Shown in pieces: positions 43,301-53,135 of a DNA stretch of 64,000 nt. The stretch comes from Ferruginibacter lapsinanis. Its GTDB lineage: Bacteria > Bacteroidota > Bacteroidia > Chitinophagales > Chitinophagaceae. A program made the translations under genes and the position numbers. The stretch spans positions 1 through 64,000 of the forward strand of contig NZ_CP086063.1 in assembly GCF_020783315.1 (NCBI RefSeq), written 5' to 3'. The notes beneath the pieces are model-generated. The model searched no databases and had not been told where the DNA came from. It saw only the letters and a list, made by a program, of their open reading frames with translations. Positions within the stretch are counted from its first letter, which is position 1. The number at the start of each line of letters is the position of its first letter.

Positions 43301-45481
43301 ATAAAATTGTTTGTTATACAGATCAAGATAAGGCGGTATACCTAAGTGTGAATCTGCTAAAAACCCAATACTACCCCTGTCTTTAGCCAATACATATTTT
43401 TCTGACAACGAAAGATTATCTGCAAGTCTTCCCAGATCGTATGTAAAGAAATTACCGGCACTGCAACCACTCACACAAAAGAAAGGATACTTGCCTTTGT
43501 TCTCATATACTTCGGGATTACTCAGATTAAATGCCAAAGTATTTGCAGAAGAGTGACCAAAATAACTGATCAAACTTGTCCCTTCTTTCAATAATGTTTT
43601 GATCCTTTCTCCATTTGCCTGTTCTACAGAAGCTGTTGATTCTTTCTTAAATGTTTCCACCTTAGCACCGAATAATGTGTCTGACGCAATGTCTTCATAC
43701 GTTTTCATGTAGCTTTTGAAAAGCGCATCTTCTGCACTATCAGCACCACCCACAACATGAATAAAATTCTTCATCCAGGCTTTATCTATTATTGAACAGC
43801 TTGGAGCCGCCTGTACTTGTTCATACTCCTTCATTTTATCAAGATAATGTCCAAGTTCTGTACCGTTCACTACAGCAATACGACCGATAGGTACCAGCGG
43901 CACAAATTTGGCAGGTTCGCAAGCAAGCAACATATCAGATGCAGGCCAACCAAAAGTAGGTACCAGATTTAATCTATCAGCTTCAGGGCTGGATTCATGT
44001 TTTCTGTACTCATCATAACTAACTCCTCTACCTATAAGGAAAATGTATTTAGGTTTTACGGAGAATTGTGCTACAGAAAAACGAATAAAATCTCTTATCG
44101 ATGCCGGATGCTTTTTGATCCCAAAAGCAAACTGATCTGTAAGTTCATCAGTAGAAATTATTTTGGTATTGAAACCTCCTCCTGTAACAGATGCTCTATA
44201 TTGACTGTACTTATCTACATTATTAATTCCGGTGCCGTCATTAAACAATACCGGATTTGCTATCAGTAAATAATCACCTTGATTGATCGTATTAGCATAG
44301 TTTATAAATGTGCGACTTGTAAGCCTAGTTACTGCTGAAATATTAGAAGCATCTTCACTTACCAGCATAAACTTACGCACTGCGTCAACAGAACCCTGTA
44401 ATACAAACTTTACTTTTCCGGGGGTACTTGTAATATCTCCCACCAATCTTTTTCCGTTGTTGATATCATATAATATCGGTGCTACGCCACCATTGTTGAA
44501 ATTGTCTATTTCTAAATAATTGCCGGGTACTGATGCCTTTAACTCAAAATAAAAATTCTTCTGATTATTGAAATTAAAAGTTGCCGGATAAGTAAGTGCG
44601 ATTTCTGAAATAACAATTCTATCATTTACATTTCCTGAAGTACCGTTAATGGAGAATGTGGCAGAATTCGGATTCTGCAGATACGATAGGGGTAATCCAT
44701 CTACCTGCTTCTTGAGAGAATTAAAAACATCCATCACTTCATTTACCACCACGTTGTCAAAAAGTTTCATTTTAACACTCCTATAATTCAGGGCATTACC
44801 TGAAGCCGATATATATACCGAAAGCCCGTCAGCTGGTCCTGCTGTATACACATTCAAATTATTGAACTGATAATTCAGGTCTGTTCCTGGCTGCACATCA
44901 TAACTTGACCAACCTTCACCATTATCGTAAGACGAAGAATAAACATATTCTCCCACAATTTCAGCGAAGCCTCTGTTGATCTGTTCTTTAAAAGGATGGC
45001 TCAGCCTCCTCATAAAATAAGTTTCTGCCTGCAAGCTGTTACCTGCAGTCACATTAGGTGTATTGATATAGCGTAAATTGGCAGAAGCAGTATTCACGGT
45101 AAGAAAATAAGCTGCAGTATCTGTGATCAAACTGATACTGTCGCAAAGTTGAAACTCAGGTTTTCTGTATAACTGCTTATCCGATAGCCCGTCATTAGCT
45201 TTTCCTAAAAATTCGATATAATCTGAAGGCCCAAAAACCCCGGTACTAACGGATGTATACAAACGAACTTCCTGGCCGTTTCTCCACAACTGAAAATTTT
45301 CAGCCGACACTGTATTTAAATTAGCGGCCGCTAATACAGATTGATTGATCCGGTACAAGCCTGTGCTGCCAACAGTAAACTTGTAATATGTTTTATTGTA
45401 ATCAATCCAACTATTATTAAGCTGAGCGTGCCCCGCCAGCGTTATTAATAAAAAGAAGGGAATTAATATTTTTTTCATCAC
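40394..45481 (-). CDS. porU2: C25 peptidase, putative T9SS sortase PorU2, with C-terminal sorting domain
   Basis: This 1695-residue exported protein starts with a signal peptide (MMKKILIPFFLLITLAGHAQ). A beta-rich N-terminal region leads into a gingipain/C25 caspase-like domain (about 430-800). The catalytic His is in ISYFGHSSAN (near 642) and the Cys in CVSGCSAGNFF (near 671). ITLHGDPALKM closes the domain. Several CARDB/Ig-like beta modules follow, with SVADNNFTINVKMFNIGKAV as an example. The end has a T9SS type A-like C-terminal domain from about 1584 (NYPNPFT, then DSYGQKLANGVYLYRV). PorU of the T9SS cleaves cargo C-terminal domains and attaches cargo to the surface. The PorU2 name is by resemblance; activity is inferred. 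It lies 13 nt after porV2. Confidence 0.82.
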   Translation of the reverse strand: MMKKILIPFFLLITLAGHAQLNNSWIDYNKTYYKFTVGSTGLYRINQSVLAAANLNTVSAENFQLWRNGQEVRLYTSVSTGVFGPSDYIEFLGKANDGLSDKQLYRKPEFQLCDSISLITDTAAYFLTVNTASANLRYINTPNVTAGNSLQAETYFMRRLSHPFKEQINRGFAEIVGEYVYSSSYDNGEGWSSYDVQPGTDLNYQFNNLNVYTAGPADGLSVYISASGNALNYRSVKMKLFDNVVVNEVMDVFNSLKKQVDGLPLSYLQNPNSATFSINGTSGNVNDRIVISEIALTYPATFNFNNQKNFYFELKASVPGNYLEIDNFNNGGVAPILYDINNGKRLVGDITSTPGKVKFVLQGSVDAVRKFMLVSEDASNISAVTRLTSRTFINYANTINQGDYLLIANPVLFNDGTGINNVDKYSQYRASVTGGGFNTKIISTDELTDQFAFGIKKHPASIRDFIRFSVAQFSVKPKYIFLIGRGVSYDEYRKHESSPEADRLNLVPTFGWPASDMLLACEPAKFVPLVPIGRIAVVNGTELGHYLDKMKEYEQVQAAPSCSIIDKAWMKNFIHVVGGADSAEDALFKSYMKTYEDIASDTLFGAKVETFKKESTASVEQANGERIKTLLKEGTSLISYFGHSSANTLAFNLSNPEVYENKGKYPFFCVSGCSAGNFFTYDLGRLADNLSLSEKYVLAKDRGSIGFLADSHLGIPPYLDLYNKQFYGAFCRTLYGNSVGNQLKQVLQNLGGNIRESDYYLRMHLEEITLHGDPALKMNHFDNPDFVVEDQTVKISPSIISVADNNFTINVKMFNIGKAVNDSIRVTVKHKLPSGDVQTLYDKKIASIDYIDSVNLIVPINSLTDKGLNQITVTVDADNKIAELCEVNNVVTKDFYIFEDELRPVYPYNYAIVSQQNITYSASTANPLMGQRQFLMEIDTTELFNSAFLKQYTSTGLGGLIQFTPNNVTFTNGTVYYWRTAIAPLTATPPIWNTSSFVYLAGSSTGFNQSHYYQHLHSTYTDMSLGTDRKFTFDKTKNDLLIRTGLYPYFDYDGIDINLNFSRLDLYGCRYNVLQIAVFDSITHLPWKNYPVNGGTEGRFGSWLPCQDIAHPEYRNFFEFPYDIASYRKKAMDFLDAIPSGMYVSITNLGSDVDAFGFVFKNTTFIDDWKADQSTLGTGQSLYHKLKSVGFSRIDEFTKNLPFLFFYKKGEAATYPPHQFVGVTAEEHIEQAFPLLGSERSGTIESPLYGPAKTWHELHWRGTTTDPVIADSVSVEVYGVKKDGTKVLMATVRPAIDTTLAFIDASVYPYVQLKMLNTDEIYATPQQLTYWRINADYLPEGAVAPNILLNMKDTLEQGEKVDFSLVFKNISAVAFDSLKVKFVITDKDNVPHVIDIPKKKALVAGDTVIVRYSIDTRDLGGNNTLYVMFNPDDDQPEQYLFNNFIYKNFYVNEDRYNPLLDITFDGVHILNKDIVAAQPNILVKLKDESRFLALKDTALLKVQVQFPDGSLHDYHFADMLRFTPADLSNGQNSATIEFNPTFTDDGEYLFIVSGKDVVGNKAGYIEYRVVFTVINKPMISNLLNYPNPFTTSTAFVFYITGSEPPQGMRIQILTITGKVVREISKEELGPIHIGRNITEFKWDGTDSYGQKLANGVYLYRVLTSLNGKALDKYKPEGDKTDKFFNKGYGKMYLMR

Positions 45482-45494
45482 TGCTATATTATTT

Positions 45495-46598
45495 TTAATA
45501 CTTTTCTTTTTTTATTAAACCAAGATGTAGAGAAAAGATATGTGTATACAAAGGGTTGGATTGATTGGCCAGGTTAGTGAACGCATAATCAATTGTAACA
45601 TTATTTATCCTGAAACCTGCACCAAGACTAGGCTGATAGATCCATACTTTTTTTTGATTGATCAAATCTCCGTCAGATAATGCCCGTTGGAAATTAGTAA
45701 CGCCGCCTCTTACAAAGAATACTTCTTTTATGGCAGCCTCTAAACCTATATGCGGATCAATACTTACAGCTTTAGTACTAACTACAGTATTACGTTTACC
45801 ATCGAAGGTCAGATCGAGATTTGCTTCAGCTAATAATTTCACCGAACTCCCGATATTGAAATTATACCCTCCGCCTATAACCAATCGTGGCGCTGTTAAT
45901 TCTGTTGATTTTACCGGTATGGCATTTTTTGTCAGATAGAGTACTTCCTTTTCTTTTTCAGAAAATTTGAACGACCAGGCATTAAATGTGGTTGTAAGAT
46001 CTTTTGCAACAATACCAAGTTGCCATTTGTCGGCCCGTAACTGCAGTCCTGCATCAATACCAAAGCCCCATGCTGTTGCAAAAGCTCCCACTTTTCTGTG
46101 AATCACTTTTGCATTAACTCCAAAACTAAGTTGCTTGTCATTGATCGGTTTAATGTTTTGAGCATAAGAAAGTAATAATGCATAATCGGCTGAAGAAAAT
46201 GTTTGAATATTATTATAGTTGATATTACCGTCAGGCTCCACCAAGAATAAAGTATTAGGTATATCGTCTACAGCAAAACGTAAAAGAGACACCCCCAGTG
46301 TTCTTTTATTATCTTGAGCCGGAATAGCGACAGATACATAATCGTACTTACCGATACCGGCAAAATATTCTGCATGCATTAAATTCACATCAGGATGATC
46401 TTCTACTAATGCTAATCCGGCCGGATTCCAATAGCCTGCAGTACCATCACTTACAGATGCAGCCTGCGCTCCACCCATAGCCAATCCTCTGGCACCTGCA
46501 CCAATATTTAAAAACTCGTTAGAGTATTTTCTGAATTGAGAAAAAGATAAGAAAGGGGAAAGTAAAAAAACTACTATAAACAGATTTCTATTCGTCAT
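45495..46598 (-). CDS. porV2: PorV/PorQ-family outer membrane protein (PorV2)
   Basis: This 367-residue protein has a signal peptide (MTNRNLFIVVFLLSPFLSFS) and a predicted FadL-like beta barrel. The PorV family signature is LNIGAGARGLAMGGAQAASVSDGTAGYWNPAGLA. In the T9SS, PorV shuttles cargo from the translocon and forms the attachment complex with PorU. Lying 13 nt upstream of the C25 gene and 216 nt downstream of its paralog, it probably serves these sortase-like proteins. The barrel ends with alternating hydrophobic strands and a short LIKKEKY tail. Confidence 0.85.
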   Translation of the reverse strand: MTNRNLFIVVFLLSPFLSFSQFRKYSNEFLNIGAGARGLAMGGAQAASVSDGTAGYWNPAGLALVEDHPDVNLMHAEYFAGIGKYDYVSVAIPAQDNKRTLGVSLLRFAVDDIPNTLFLVEPDGNINYNNIQTFSSADYALLLSYAQNIKPINDKQLSFGVNAKVIHRKVGAFATAWGFGIDAGLQLRADKWQLGIVAKDLTTTFNAWSFKFSEKEKEVLYLTKNAIPVKSTELTAPRLVIGGGYNFNIGSSVKLLAEANLDLTFDGKRNTVVSTKAVSIDPHIGLEAAIKEVFFVRGGVTNFQRALSDGDLINQKKVWIYQPSLGAGFRINNVTIDYAFTNLANQSNPLYTHIFSLHLGLIKKEKY

Positions 46599-46751
46599 TT
46601 TATTCTAATTAGCAATTGATAATGGTTATGTAAAACAGCCTGTGAAAACTATTTTAAGTCTATTAAAACAACCTTAGGGTACAAATTTAATCAATATACG
46701 ATGTAATAGAATTTCTGTTTTAACAAATATATATCCATTTTGTAAAAAAGA

Positions 46752-46797
46752 CGCTTTAAAAAGCGAAAAGGCTGCTTTTATTTACATAAAAACAGCC
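46752..46797 (-). terminator. tandem hairpins after the C25 paralog
   Basis: On the minus strand, GGCTGTTTTTAT (46797-46786) pairs with ATAAAAGCAGCC (46781-46770), apart from one wobble. A second stem CGCTTT/AAAGCG (46765-46752) is followed by TCTTTTTT. This ends the upstream gene and separates it from porV2. Confidence 0.65.
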
Positions 46798-46814
46798 CTA
46801 CCACTTTTATAATA

Positions 46815-49800
46815 TTATTGACTCGGTGGACCGGTTATATTTAAAGAAGATCCGTCGCTGACTTCCACAGATGTATTCGGCAATAAGTTGATACTCCTGC
46901 ATTCTGCTGCACTTCTTATAACCGGGTAAACCGTTACTCCAGAATTGATGATAACATCCGTATTTGCATCAGGCACTTTATTACATCCCCAATTGCCCGG
47001 ATTTTCCCAGGAATCATCTATAGCTCCTGTCCAAACCAGTGCAAATTTTAATGTGAATTCATACCCGGTAGATAATACTGAGTTCTTATTAATGATTGCC
47101 CTAAACTTGTATCCATACATGGATGTTGGGGCATTTAAAATAGTCAGGGTGTCTTTATGGGCTCCCGAATAAACTCCGTTATCAGTGATATCCTGATAAC
47201 CACTACCGGTATTTACCTGCCATCTGTACACATTGGTTGGCGAATATTTTCCGGTATAATAAATCACTTTCCCATTAGGGCATTTGGCCGCTTCGGTAAC
47301 AAACAATGACCTGTACAACACATTATTAAAATGAAATTGTTCGGGCTGGCTGCCATCCGGATTTACATCAAGGTAAAACTGATTTTCTCCGAAATAATTT
47401 GCCATAGGAATATTATACTCAATAACTGCATACTCGCTTGCTCCCAGAGGTTTGATACGTCTTCCTCCGATATTATTATACACATGCGGCACGCCGTCTC
47501 TATCAGTAATGGTTAAACGCACTTTAATACTATCGAATGCGGCGTCGCTGATATTTTTAAATGCTACTTTAAAATGCAGGGTGTCATTTAAGGCTACTGT
47601 ATCCTTGAATTGATACGCTATATCCGGAGCGATGGCCCCTTCAGGCACTTTACTTCCTGTAAGCATCCAGTATTTTAGCTGGGTTGTTTTTGCTTGTTGA
47701 GGGTCAGTATTGTGCAGTCTTATTTTGAGATAAGGATAAGTTGCAGCATCTATAAAAGCAATGCTTGTATCTTTTAATTCATAGACGTTTGCCAACAACA
47801 CTTCCTGTCCATATATATCTTTACCAAGGATATCAAAACTCTTTTCAGTTGTTGATTGCGGATCGGTAAATTCATCCCACTTGAAATTCTTCCATGTTTT
47901 TACAGGACCAAGCCATGGAGTGGTAACATCACCTGATATTTGTTTACTAGGGATATAATACGCATCAACAAGTTGCGCACTTACTGAAGTTCCAATATCC
48001 TGATAAATAGGAACATTAACAGAATCTCCTTTTTTAAAGACAAACAAGAACGGAAGAGCCTTTGTAAAAGAATCGATTTTGTTAAGGCCCAGGTTTTTAA
48101 ATTTATGATACAAAGAATTTCCACTGCCATACACAGCTGTATCACTCTTCCATTTGTCGATAAACAGATTACCAGATCCGTTTACCACAATATTTCTGAT
48201 AAGCACATAGGTGCCATTAGGGATGCTATCCAAAAAGTCCATTGCTTTTTTCCGGTATGTCTGCTGATCCATAGGGAATTCGAAAAATCTTCTGGTTCCA
48301 TCGCAAGGTGGTCTGCTGCCAAACCTTCCATTTCCATCTAGCTGAATCGAATTTTCCCAGGGAGCCATACTGGCACTATCGAAAATATAGAATTGCATTC
48401 CGTTAGCCGTACAACCCCAGAAATCAACCTGGATATCATCCAGATTAACATTGTTCTGATCCCAGTTATAAAAGGGATACACCCCCACTCTTGCCAATAT
48501 CTTACTTAGTTTATCATCAAATGCAAATTTTCTTGAATCATTGATTTTGATGCCAGAAAAATTATCATTTTTATATTGATAGTAGTGCGATTGGTTAAAG
48601 CCATCATCAGTTCCATTAATGTATACAAATGAACTGCTTAACCAGTGAGTGCTATCTGATGCCGGCCCTATAGCTACTCTCCAATAGTAAACTGTGCTGT
48701 CTGATAAAACCACACCGGGGGTAAATTGTATCACACCTCCCGAGCCTGACACTATTTTAGTTACTTTAAATGGAGAGTTAAATAATGCCGTAGTATCCAT
48801 TTCCATTACATATTGCTCCACACCTGCTGTTGGATTTGCTGTTGACGCAAACAACACTGGATTGTTATTATTGATTATGGCATAATTGTATGGATATACC
48901 GGACGGATCTCATCTTCAATGATGGTAAAACTTTTTGTAGCCGTGTTATTTGTTTCTGATAATTCCTGAACAAGATTATCCGGATCAATTGTAACAGTTA
49001 TCTGATTCACTCCTTTATCTTCTAACGGATTAAGTGGCAACACAACCGAAATACTATCCTGAAATTTTACAGGATTGATTTTTCCGTTAAATATCGTTTC
49101 TACGGTACCGTTAGGTTTTGTATGCTGAATAAGGATTCCAACAGAATCTAATGTAGACTTACCGATATTGACCACTTTTGCTGTAACCGTTACTGCATCA
49201 TCAGCTACACTTACAATTAGCGGAGTATGGTTCAACAAAGAATCCTGAGTAACATAATCAGGTTTGGCATGAGCATTCATAACGATCGCCGGATCTCCAT
49301 GAAGGGTGATCTCTTCTACATGTGTTTGTGCAATATAATCTGAGCTATACACTGTACTTACATCCTTCATTGTAGTCTGCAAAATTTTTCCAATAGATTC
49401 TCCATACATATTGTTCGAAAAATTTTGATAAAATTCTGTATTCACATAATTTAACTGAGTAGGCAAACCAAAATGTGTACTCGCTATATACCCGATACTC
49501 CCTTTTTTATCAGCAAACACAAATTTTTCTGAAAGCGTTCCGGAGCTGAAGGCTCTTGCTGTATCAAACTGAAACAAATCGCCACTTTCACATCCGTTCA
49601 CCACTATCAATGGATATTTTCCTGTATTGTTATATCCCTGAGGATCGTCGAGATTAAATTCGATCGTATTGGGAGATGAATGCCCGAAATACGTGATCAA
49701 GGTCAATCCTTCGCTAAACAGATCTTCCATGGTTTTATTAGTACCCAATGCTTTATTTGAACCTGAGTTGGCGCTGAATTGATACACTTTTGCACCAAAC

Positions 49801-51599
49801 AAAGTATCACTTGCTATTTCTTCATAGCCCTGCATGTAACTTGTGATCAATCCTGCTAAACTACCATCTGTCAAACCTCCGGTAACCTCTGCAATATTTT
49901 TCATCCAGGCTTTATCTGCAATAGTTTGCGATGGATTTTGTTGAGCCGATTCGTATTGTTTTATTTTTTCTAAATAAATACCCACCTCATTTCCAGCAAT
50001 AGCGGAAAGTCTTCCTATTGGTATCAATGGATATTCGCCTGTTCTGCTTGCAGTAAGTAAATTGTCAGACGAAGGGAAACCAAAGGTTGGTATCATCGCC
50101 TGTTTATCGATAGCAGCCGATGATTCATGATTTTTAAACGCTGTATAATTCAACCCTTTTCCTATCAAAAAGAAATATTTTGGTTTTACCGTAAAATTAT
50201 CCAAAGCGAAAGCCGAGAAATTTCTTATTGATAATGGATGATGCTTAACTCCGTAACCAAACTGATCCGTCAGCTGATCCATATTAACAATTATCCCATT
50301 AAAGCTACCTCCCTGAGTTGAACTTCTATAAGCTCTGTATTTTTCTACATTATTATTACCTGATCCGTCATCATACAAAAGCGGATGACTGATAATAACA
50401 TAATCTCCCTGATTAGTTGCCAGACTGTAATCAACAAAATTTCTAACAGTAAATTTATTTACAGACAAGATCTTACCTGGATCTGTGCTTAACAAAACCA
50501 ATTTTCTAACTGAGGCTGAGGCTGGCAAAGCAAATTTCACCAATCCTGATGCTACTACCCCCACATATCTTAAGCGATTGGTAAGATCATACAACACAGG
50601 AGCCCCCGTGCCATAACTGAAATTGGCAATTTCAAGATACTTCCCCGAAACGCTTGCTGCCAGTTCAAAATAAAACTGAGATGCGGCATTAAAATTAAAT
50701 TGCCTTGGATAGGTCAATTCAAAATGAGACACAACCATTTTATCTCCTGTAGAACTACTGGCACTTGAAAATTCAAGTCTTGCCGAATCATTTGCCAAAT
50801 AAGTAAGCGGAATGGCACCTGTGGTTACTCTGCTGATATTATATCCATTGATCGCTGTTGTTGCAATTGTATTTCCTCTAAGCTTTGTGGTAACTGTTCT
50901 GCTGGTGTAAGCATTTCCTGCCATTACAGTACTCAGCGTTGCTGCCGGACCGGAAGTATATACCCTCAAACTGGCATTGTTTTCTGTTAGCTTTGCTCCC
51001 GGGCCAATATTGGCACTGGTCCAGCCTTCCGCCGTTTCATAAGAAGCTGCACTCACTAATTCTCCCAGATCATATCCATATCCCACATTCATCTGATTCT
51101 TATAGTATTTCCCAAAAGTGTAGAGAAAATAAGGTTCAACAGGCAATACATTTCCTGCCACATCATTAGTAGCAGTAATCATTCTTTTATTGGCAGAAGT
51201 TGTATTTATTGTTAAAAAATAGGCTGCAGTATCAGTGTATAAGCTATTTTTAGTACACATCTGAAGTAAATCGGTTTTGTACAGTTTTGTATCTGTAGTA
51301 CCATCATTCATTTCTCCGTAAAACTCAATAAAATCAGTGATGCCCAGCACTCCGGTTGCAACACTCGTGTAAACAGGTACTTCTACACCATTTTTCCATA
51401 ATTGGAAATTTTCTGCGGGAGTACTCCCTAAGCCCACAGCAGACAAGGCGGATTGAGAAATACGGTAGAGCCCGTTGGCGCCCACATTGAACTTATAATA
51501 GGTTTTATTATAGTCTATCCATTCATTATTGTATGTTTGGGCATTACTGCACAAAGCACTCACAATCAATCCAATTAATAAGAAAAAAGTTTTCATCAA
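46815..51599 (-). CDS. C25 peptidase, PorU2-like paralog lacking the T9SS C-terminal domain
   Basis: This 1594-residue protein is a full-length paralog of the 40394-45481 gene. It has a signal peptide (MMKTFFLLIGLIVSALCSNA) and the same N-terminal region (WIDYNKTYYKFNVGANGLYRIS). The C25 catalytic pair is intact: LITYFGHSSPNT (His near 639) and VVNGCESGDLF (Cys near 668), followed by ITLHGDPAIVMN. The ending differs. After the shared Ig-like modules it has a different segment (WTGAIDDSWENPGNWGCNKVPDANT, about 1520 onward) and stops at LNITGPPSQ, without the NYPNPFT sorting domain. A terminator follows immediately, so this is not an unread frameshift at the end. The anchoring route is unknown. 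Confidence 0.8.
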   Translation of the reverse strand: MMKTFFLLIGLIVSALCSNAQTYNNEWIDYNKTYYKFNVGANGLYRISQSALSAVGLGSTPAENFQLWKNGVEVPVYTSVATGVLGITDFIEFYGEMNDGTTDTKLYKTDLLQMCTKNSLYTDTAAYFLTINTTSANKRMITATNDVAGNVLPVEPYFLYTFGKYYKNQMNVGYGYDLGELVSAASYETAEGWTSANIGPGAKLTENNASLRVYTSGPAATLSTVMAGNAYTSRTVTTKLRGNTIATTAINGYNISRVTTGAIPLTYLANDSARLEFSSASSSTGDKMVVSHFELTYPRQFNFNAASQFYFELAASVSGKYLEIANFSYGTGAPVLYDLTNRLRYVGVVASGLVKFALPASASVRKLVLLSTDPGKILSVNKFTVRNFVDYSLATNQGDYVIISHPLLYDDGSGNNNVEKYRAYRSSTQGGSFNGIIVNMDQLTDQFGYGVKHHPLSIRNFSAFALDNFTVKPKYFFLIGKGLNYTAFKNHESSAAIDKQAMIPTFGFPSSDNLLTASRTGEYPLIPIGRLSAIAGNEVGIYLEKIKQYESAQQNPSQTIADKAWMKNIAEVTGGLTDGSLAGLITSYMQGYEEIASDTLFGAKVYQFSANSGSNKALGTNKTMEDLFSEGLTLITYFGHSSPNTIEFNLDDPQGYNNTGKYPLIVVNGCESGDLFQFDTARAFSSGTLSEKFVFADKKGSIGYIASTHFGLPTQLNYVNTEFYQNFSNNMYGESIGKILQTTMKDVSTVYSSDYIAQTHVEEITLHGDPAIVMNAHAKPDYVTQDSLLNHTPLIVSVADDAVTVTAKVVNIGKSTLDSVGILIQHTKPNGTVETIFNGKINPVKFQDSISVVLPLNPLEDKGVNQITVTIDPDNLVQELSETNNTATKSFTIIEDEIRPVYPYNYAIINNNNPVLFASTANPTAGVEQYVMEMDTTALFNSPFKVTKIVSGSGGVIQFTPGVVLSDSTVYYWRVAIGPASDSTHWLSSSFVYINGTDDGFNQSHYYQYKNDNFSGIKINDSRKFAFDDKLSKILARVGVYPFYNWDQNNVNLDDIQVDFWGCTANGMQFYIFDSASMAPWENSIQLDGNGRFGSRPPCDGTRRFFEFPMDQQTYRKKAMDFLDSIPNGTYVLIRNIVVNGSGNLFIDKWKSDTAVYGSGNSLYHKFKNLGLNKIDSFTKALPFLFVFKKGDSVNVPIYQDIGTSVSAQLVDAYYIPSKQISGDVTTPWLGPVKTWKNFKWDEFTDPQSTTEKSFDILGKDIYGQEVLLANVYELKDTSIAFIDAATYPYLKIRLHNTDPQQAKTTQLKYWMLTGSKVPEGAIAPDIAYQFKDTVALNDTLHFKVAFKNISDAAFDSIKVRLTITDRDGVPHVYNNIGGRRIKPLGASEYAVIEYNIPMANYFGENQFYLDVNPDGSQPEQFHFNNVLYRSLFVTEAAKCPNGKVIYYTGKYSPTNVYRWQVNTGSGYQDITDNGVYSGAHKDTLTILNAPTSMYGYKFRAIINKNSVLSTGYEFTLKFALVWTGAIDDSWENPGNWGCNKVPDANTDVIINSGVTVYPVIRSAAECRSINLLPNTSVEVSDGSSLNITGPPSQ

Positions 51600-51793
51600 A
51601 ATATAAAAAAGGTTAGTGTTGTATACGAATATAATAAATGCTCATTATCAACCTCTAATCTAAGGTTGTAGTTGGATAGACGGGTGAAAAACGTAAGTGG
51701 TTGCAAACTTAATTATTTTTTTCGATTTTTCTAAGCATTTTTGCAGTAACAATCAGCTTATTAAACGTTATTAATCAAAACATAGTATAGAAA

Positions 51794-53083
51794 ATGACTG
51801 GGAATTTGATAGAAGAATTGCAATGGCGAGGTATGATCCAGGATATAATGCCCGGAACAGAGGATCAGCTTAAAAAAGAAATGACCAATGGCTATATTGG
51901 CTTTGACCCCACATCAGACAGTTTACATATTGGCAGCTTAGTGCCTATTATGCTATTGATACACCTTCAAAGAAACGGACACAAACCGTTTGCATTGCTT
52001 GGTGGTGCAACAGGTATGGTGGGAGACCCTAGCGGTAAAAGCGAAGAAAGAAATCTTTTAAGTGAAGAAACATTGGCCCACAATTTAAAAGGCATCAAAG
52101 CTCAGCTGGAAAAGTTTCTTGACTTTGATCCGGGAAAACCCAATGCTGCCGAAATGGTAAATAATTACGATTGGTTTAAAGATTTCAGTTTTTTAAACTT
52201 TATCCGTGATGTGGGAAAATACATTACCGTGAATTATATGATGAGTAAGGATAGTGTAAAAAAGAGACTGGAAGGTGATAGCGGAATGAGCTTTACAGAA
52301 TTTACTTATCAGCTTGTACAGGGATATGATTTTTACTGGTTGAACCAACATAAAAATTGCAAACTTCAAATGGGCGGCAGTGATCAGTGGGGAAATATTG
52401 TAACCGGTACAGAATTAATAAGAAAAAAATCAGGCAATGAAGCCTTCGCTTTTACCTGTCCGCTGATGACCAAGGCCGATGGCGGGAAATTTGGCAAAAC
52501 AGAAAAGGGAAATATCTGGCTGGATGCTAAAAAGACATCTCCTTATCAATTCTATCAATTTTGGCTGAATGCAGCAGATGCAGATGCTGAAAGGTTTATA
52601 AAGATATTTACGCTCTTAAGTAAAGAAGAGATCAATACACTGATCGAACAACACAAAGGCAACGAATACCAAAGACTGCTACAAAAAAAATTAGCCGAAG
52701 AAGTTACTTGCATGGTACATAGCAGAGCTGATTATGAATTTGCAATCAAAGCGTCGGAAATTTTATTTAATAATGATACAGCCGAAATTTTAAATCAGCT
52801 GAATGAAGAACAATTATTACATGTAATGGATGGTGTACCAACTGTTGAATACCCGAAAGGAAGCATCATCAACGGAATAGATATTGTAAGTTTTTTAGCA
52901 GAGACAAAAATTTTTCCAAGCAAAGGAGAAGCAAAAAAAATGATACAAGGAGGCGGTGTAAGTATCAATAAAATTAAAATTGATAATCCCGATCATCTTG
53001 TACAAGCAACTGCTTTATTGAATAACAAATACCTTTTGATACAAAAAGGTAAAAAGAACTATTACCTTTCAATTTTTATTTAA
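51794..53083 (+). CDS. tyrS: tyrosyl-tRNA synthetase
   Basis: This 429-residue class I synthetase charges tRNA-Tyr. Visible motifs are the HIGH-type [11 protein letters not shown] (about 43-53), [35 protein letters not shown] and the KMSKS-type [10 protein letters not shown]-terminal S4 RNA-binding domain carries [22 protein letters not shown]. It is divergent from the C25 paralog and ends at a hairpin terminator. There is no T-box; the leader is short. Confidence 0.97.
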   Translation: MTGNLIEELQWRGMIQDIMPGTEDQLKKEMTNGYIGFDPTSDSLHIGSLVPIMLLIHLQRNGHKPFALLGGATGMVGDPSGKSEERNLLSEETLAHNLKGIKAQLEKFLDFDPGKPNAAEMVNNYDWFKDFSFLNFIRDVGKYITVNYMMSKDSVKKRLEGDSGMSFTEFTYQLVQGYDFYWLNQHKNCKLQMGGSDQWGNIVTGTELIRKKSGNEAFAFTCPLMTKADGGKFGKTEKGNIWLDAKKTSPYQFYQFWLNAADADAERFIKIFTLLSKEEINTLIEQHKGNEYQRLLQKKLAEEVTCMVHSRADYEFAIKASEILFNNDTAEILNQLNEEQLLHVMDGVPTVEYPKGSIINGIDIVSFLAETKIFPSKGEAKKMIQGGGVSINKIKIDNPDHLVQATALLNNKYLLIQKGKKNYYLSIFI

Positions 53084-53104
53084 TTTTTTTTAATGTATCA
53101 TAAT

Positions 53105-53135
53105 AATAAACGCTGCCCGATAAGCAGCGTTTATT
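53105..53135 (+). terminator. intrinsic terminator after tyrS
   Basis: Arms AATAAACGCTGC (53105-53116) and GCAGCGTTTATT (53124-53135) form a perfect 12-bp stem with a 7-nt loop, 21 nt after the stop codon. Confidence 0.8.
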
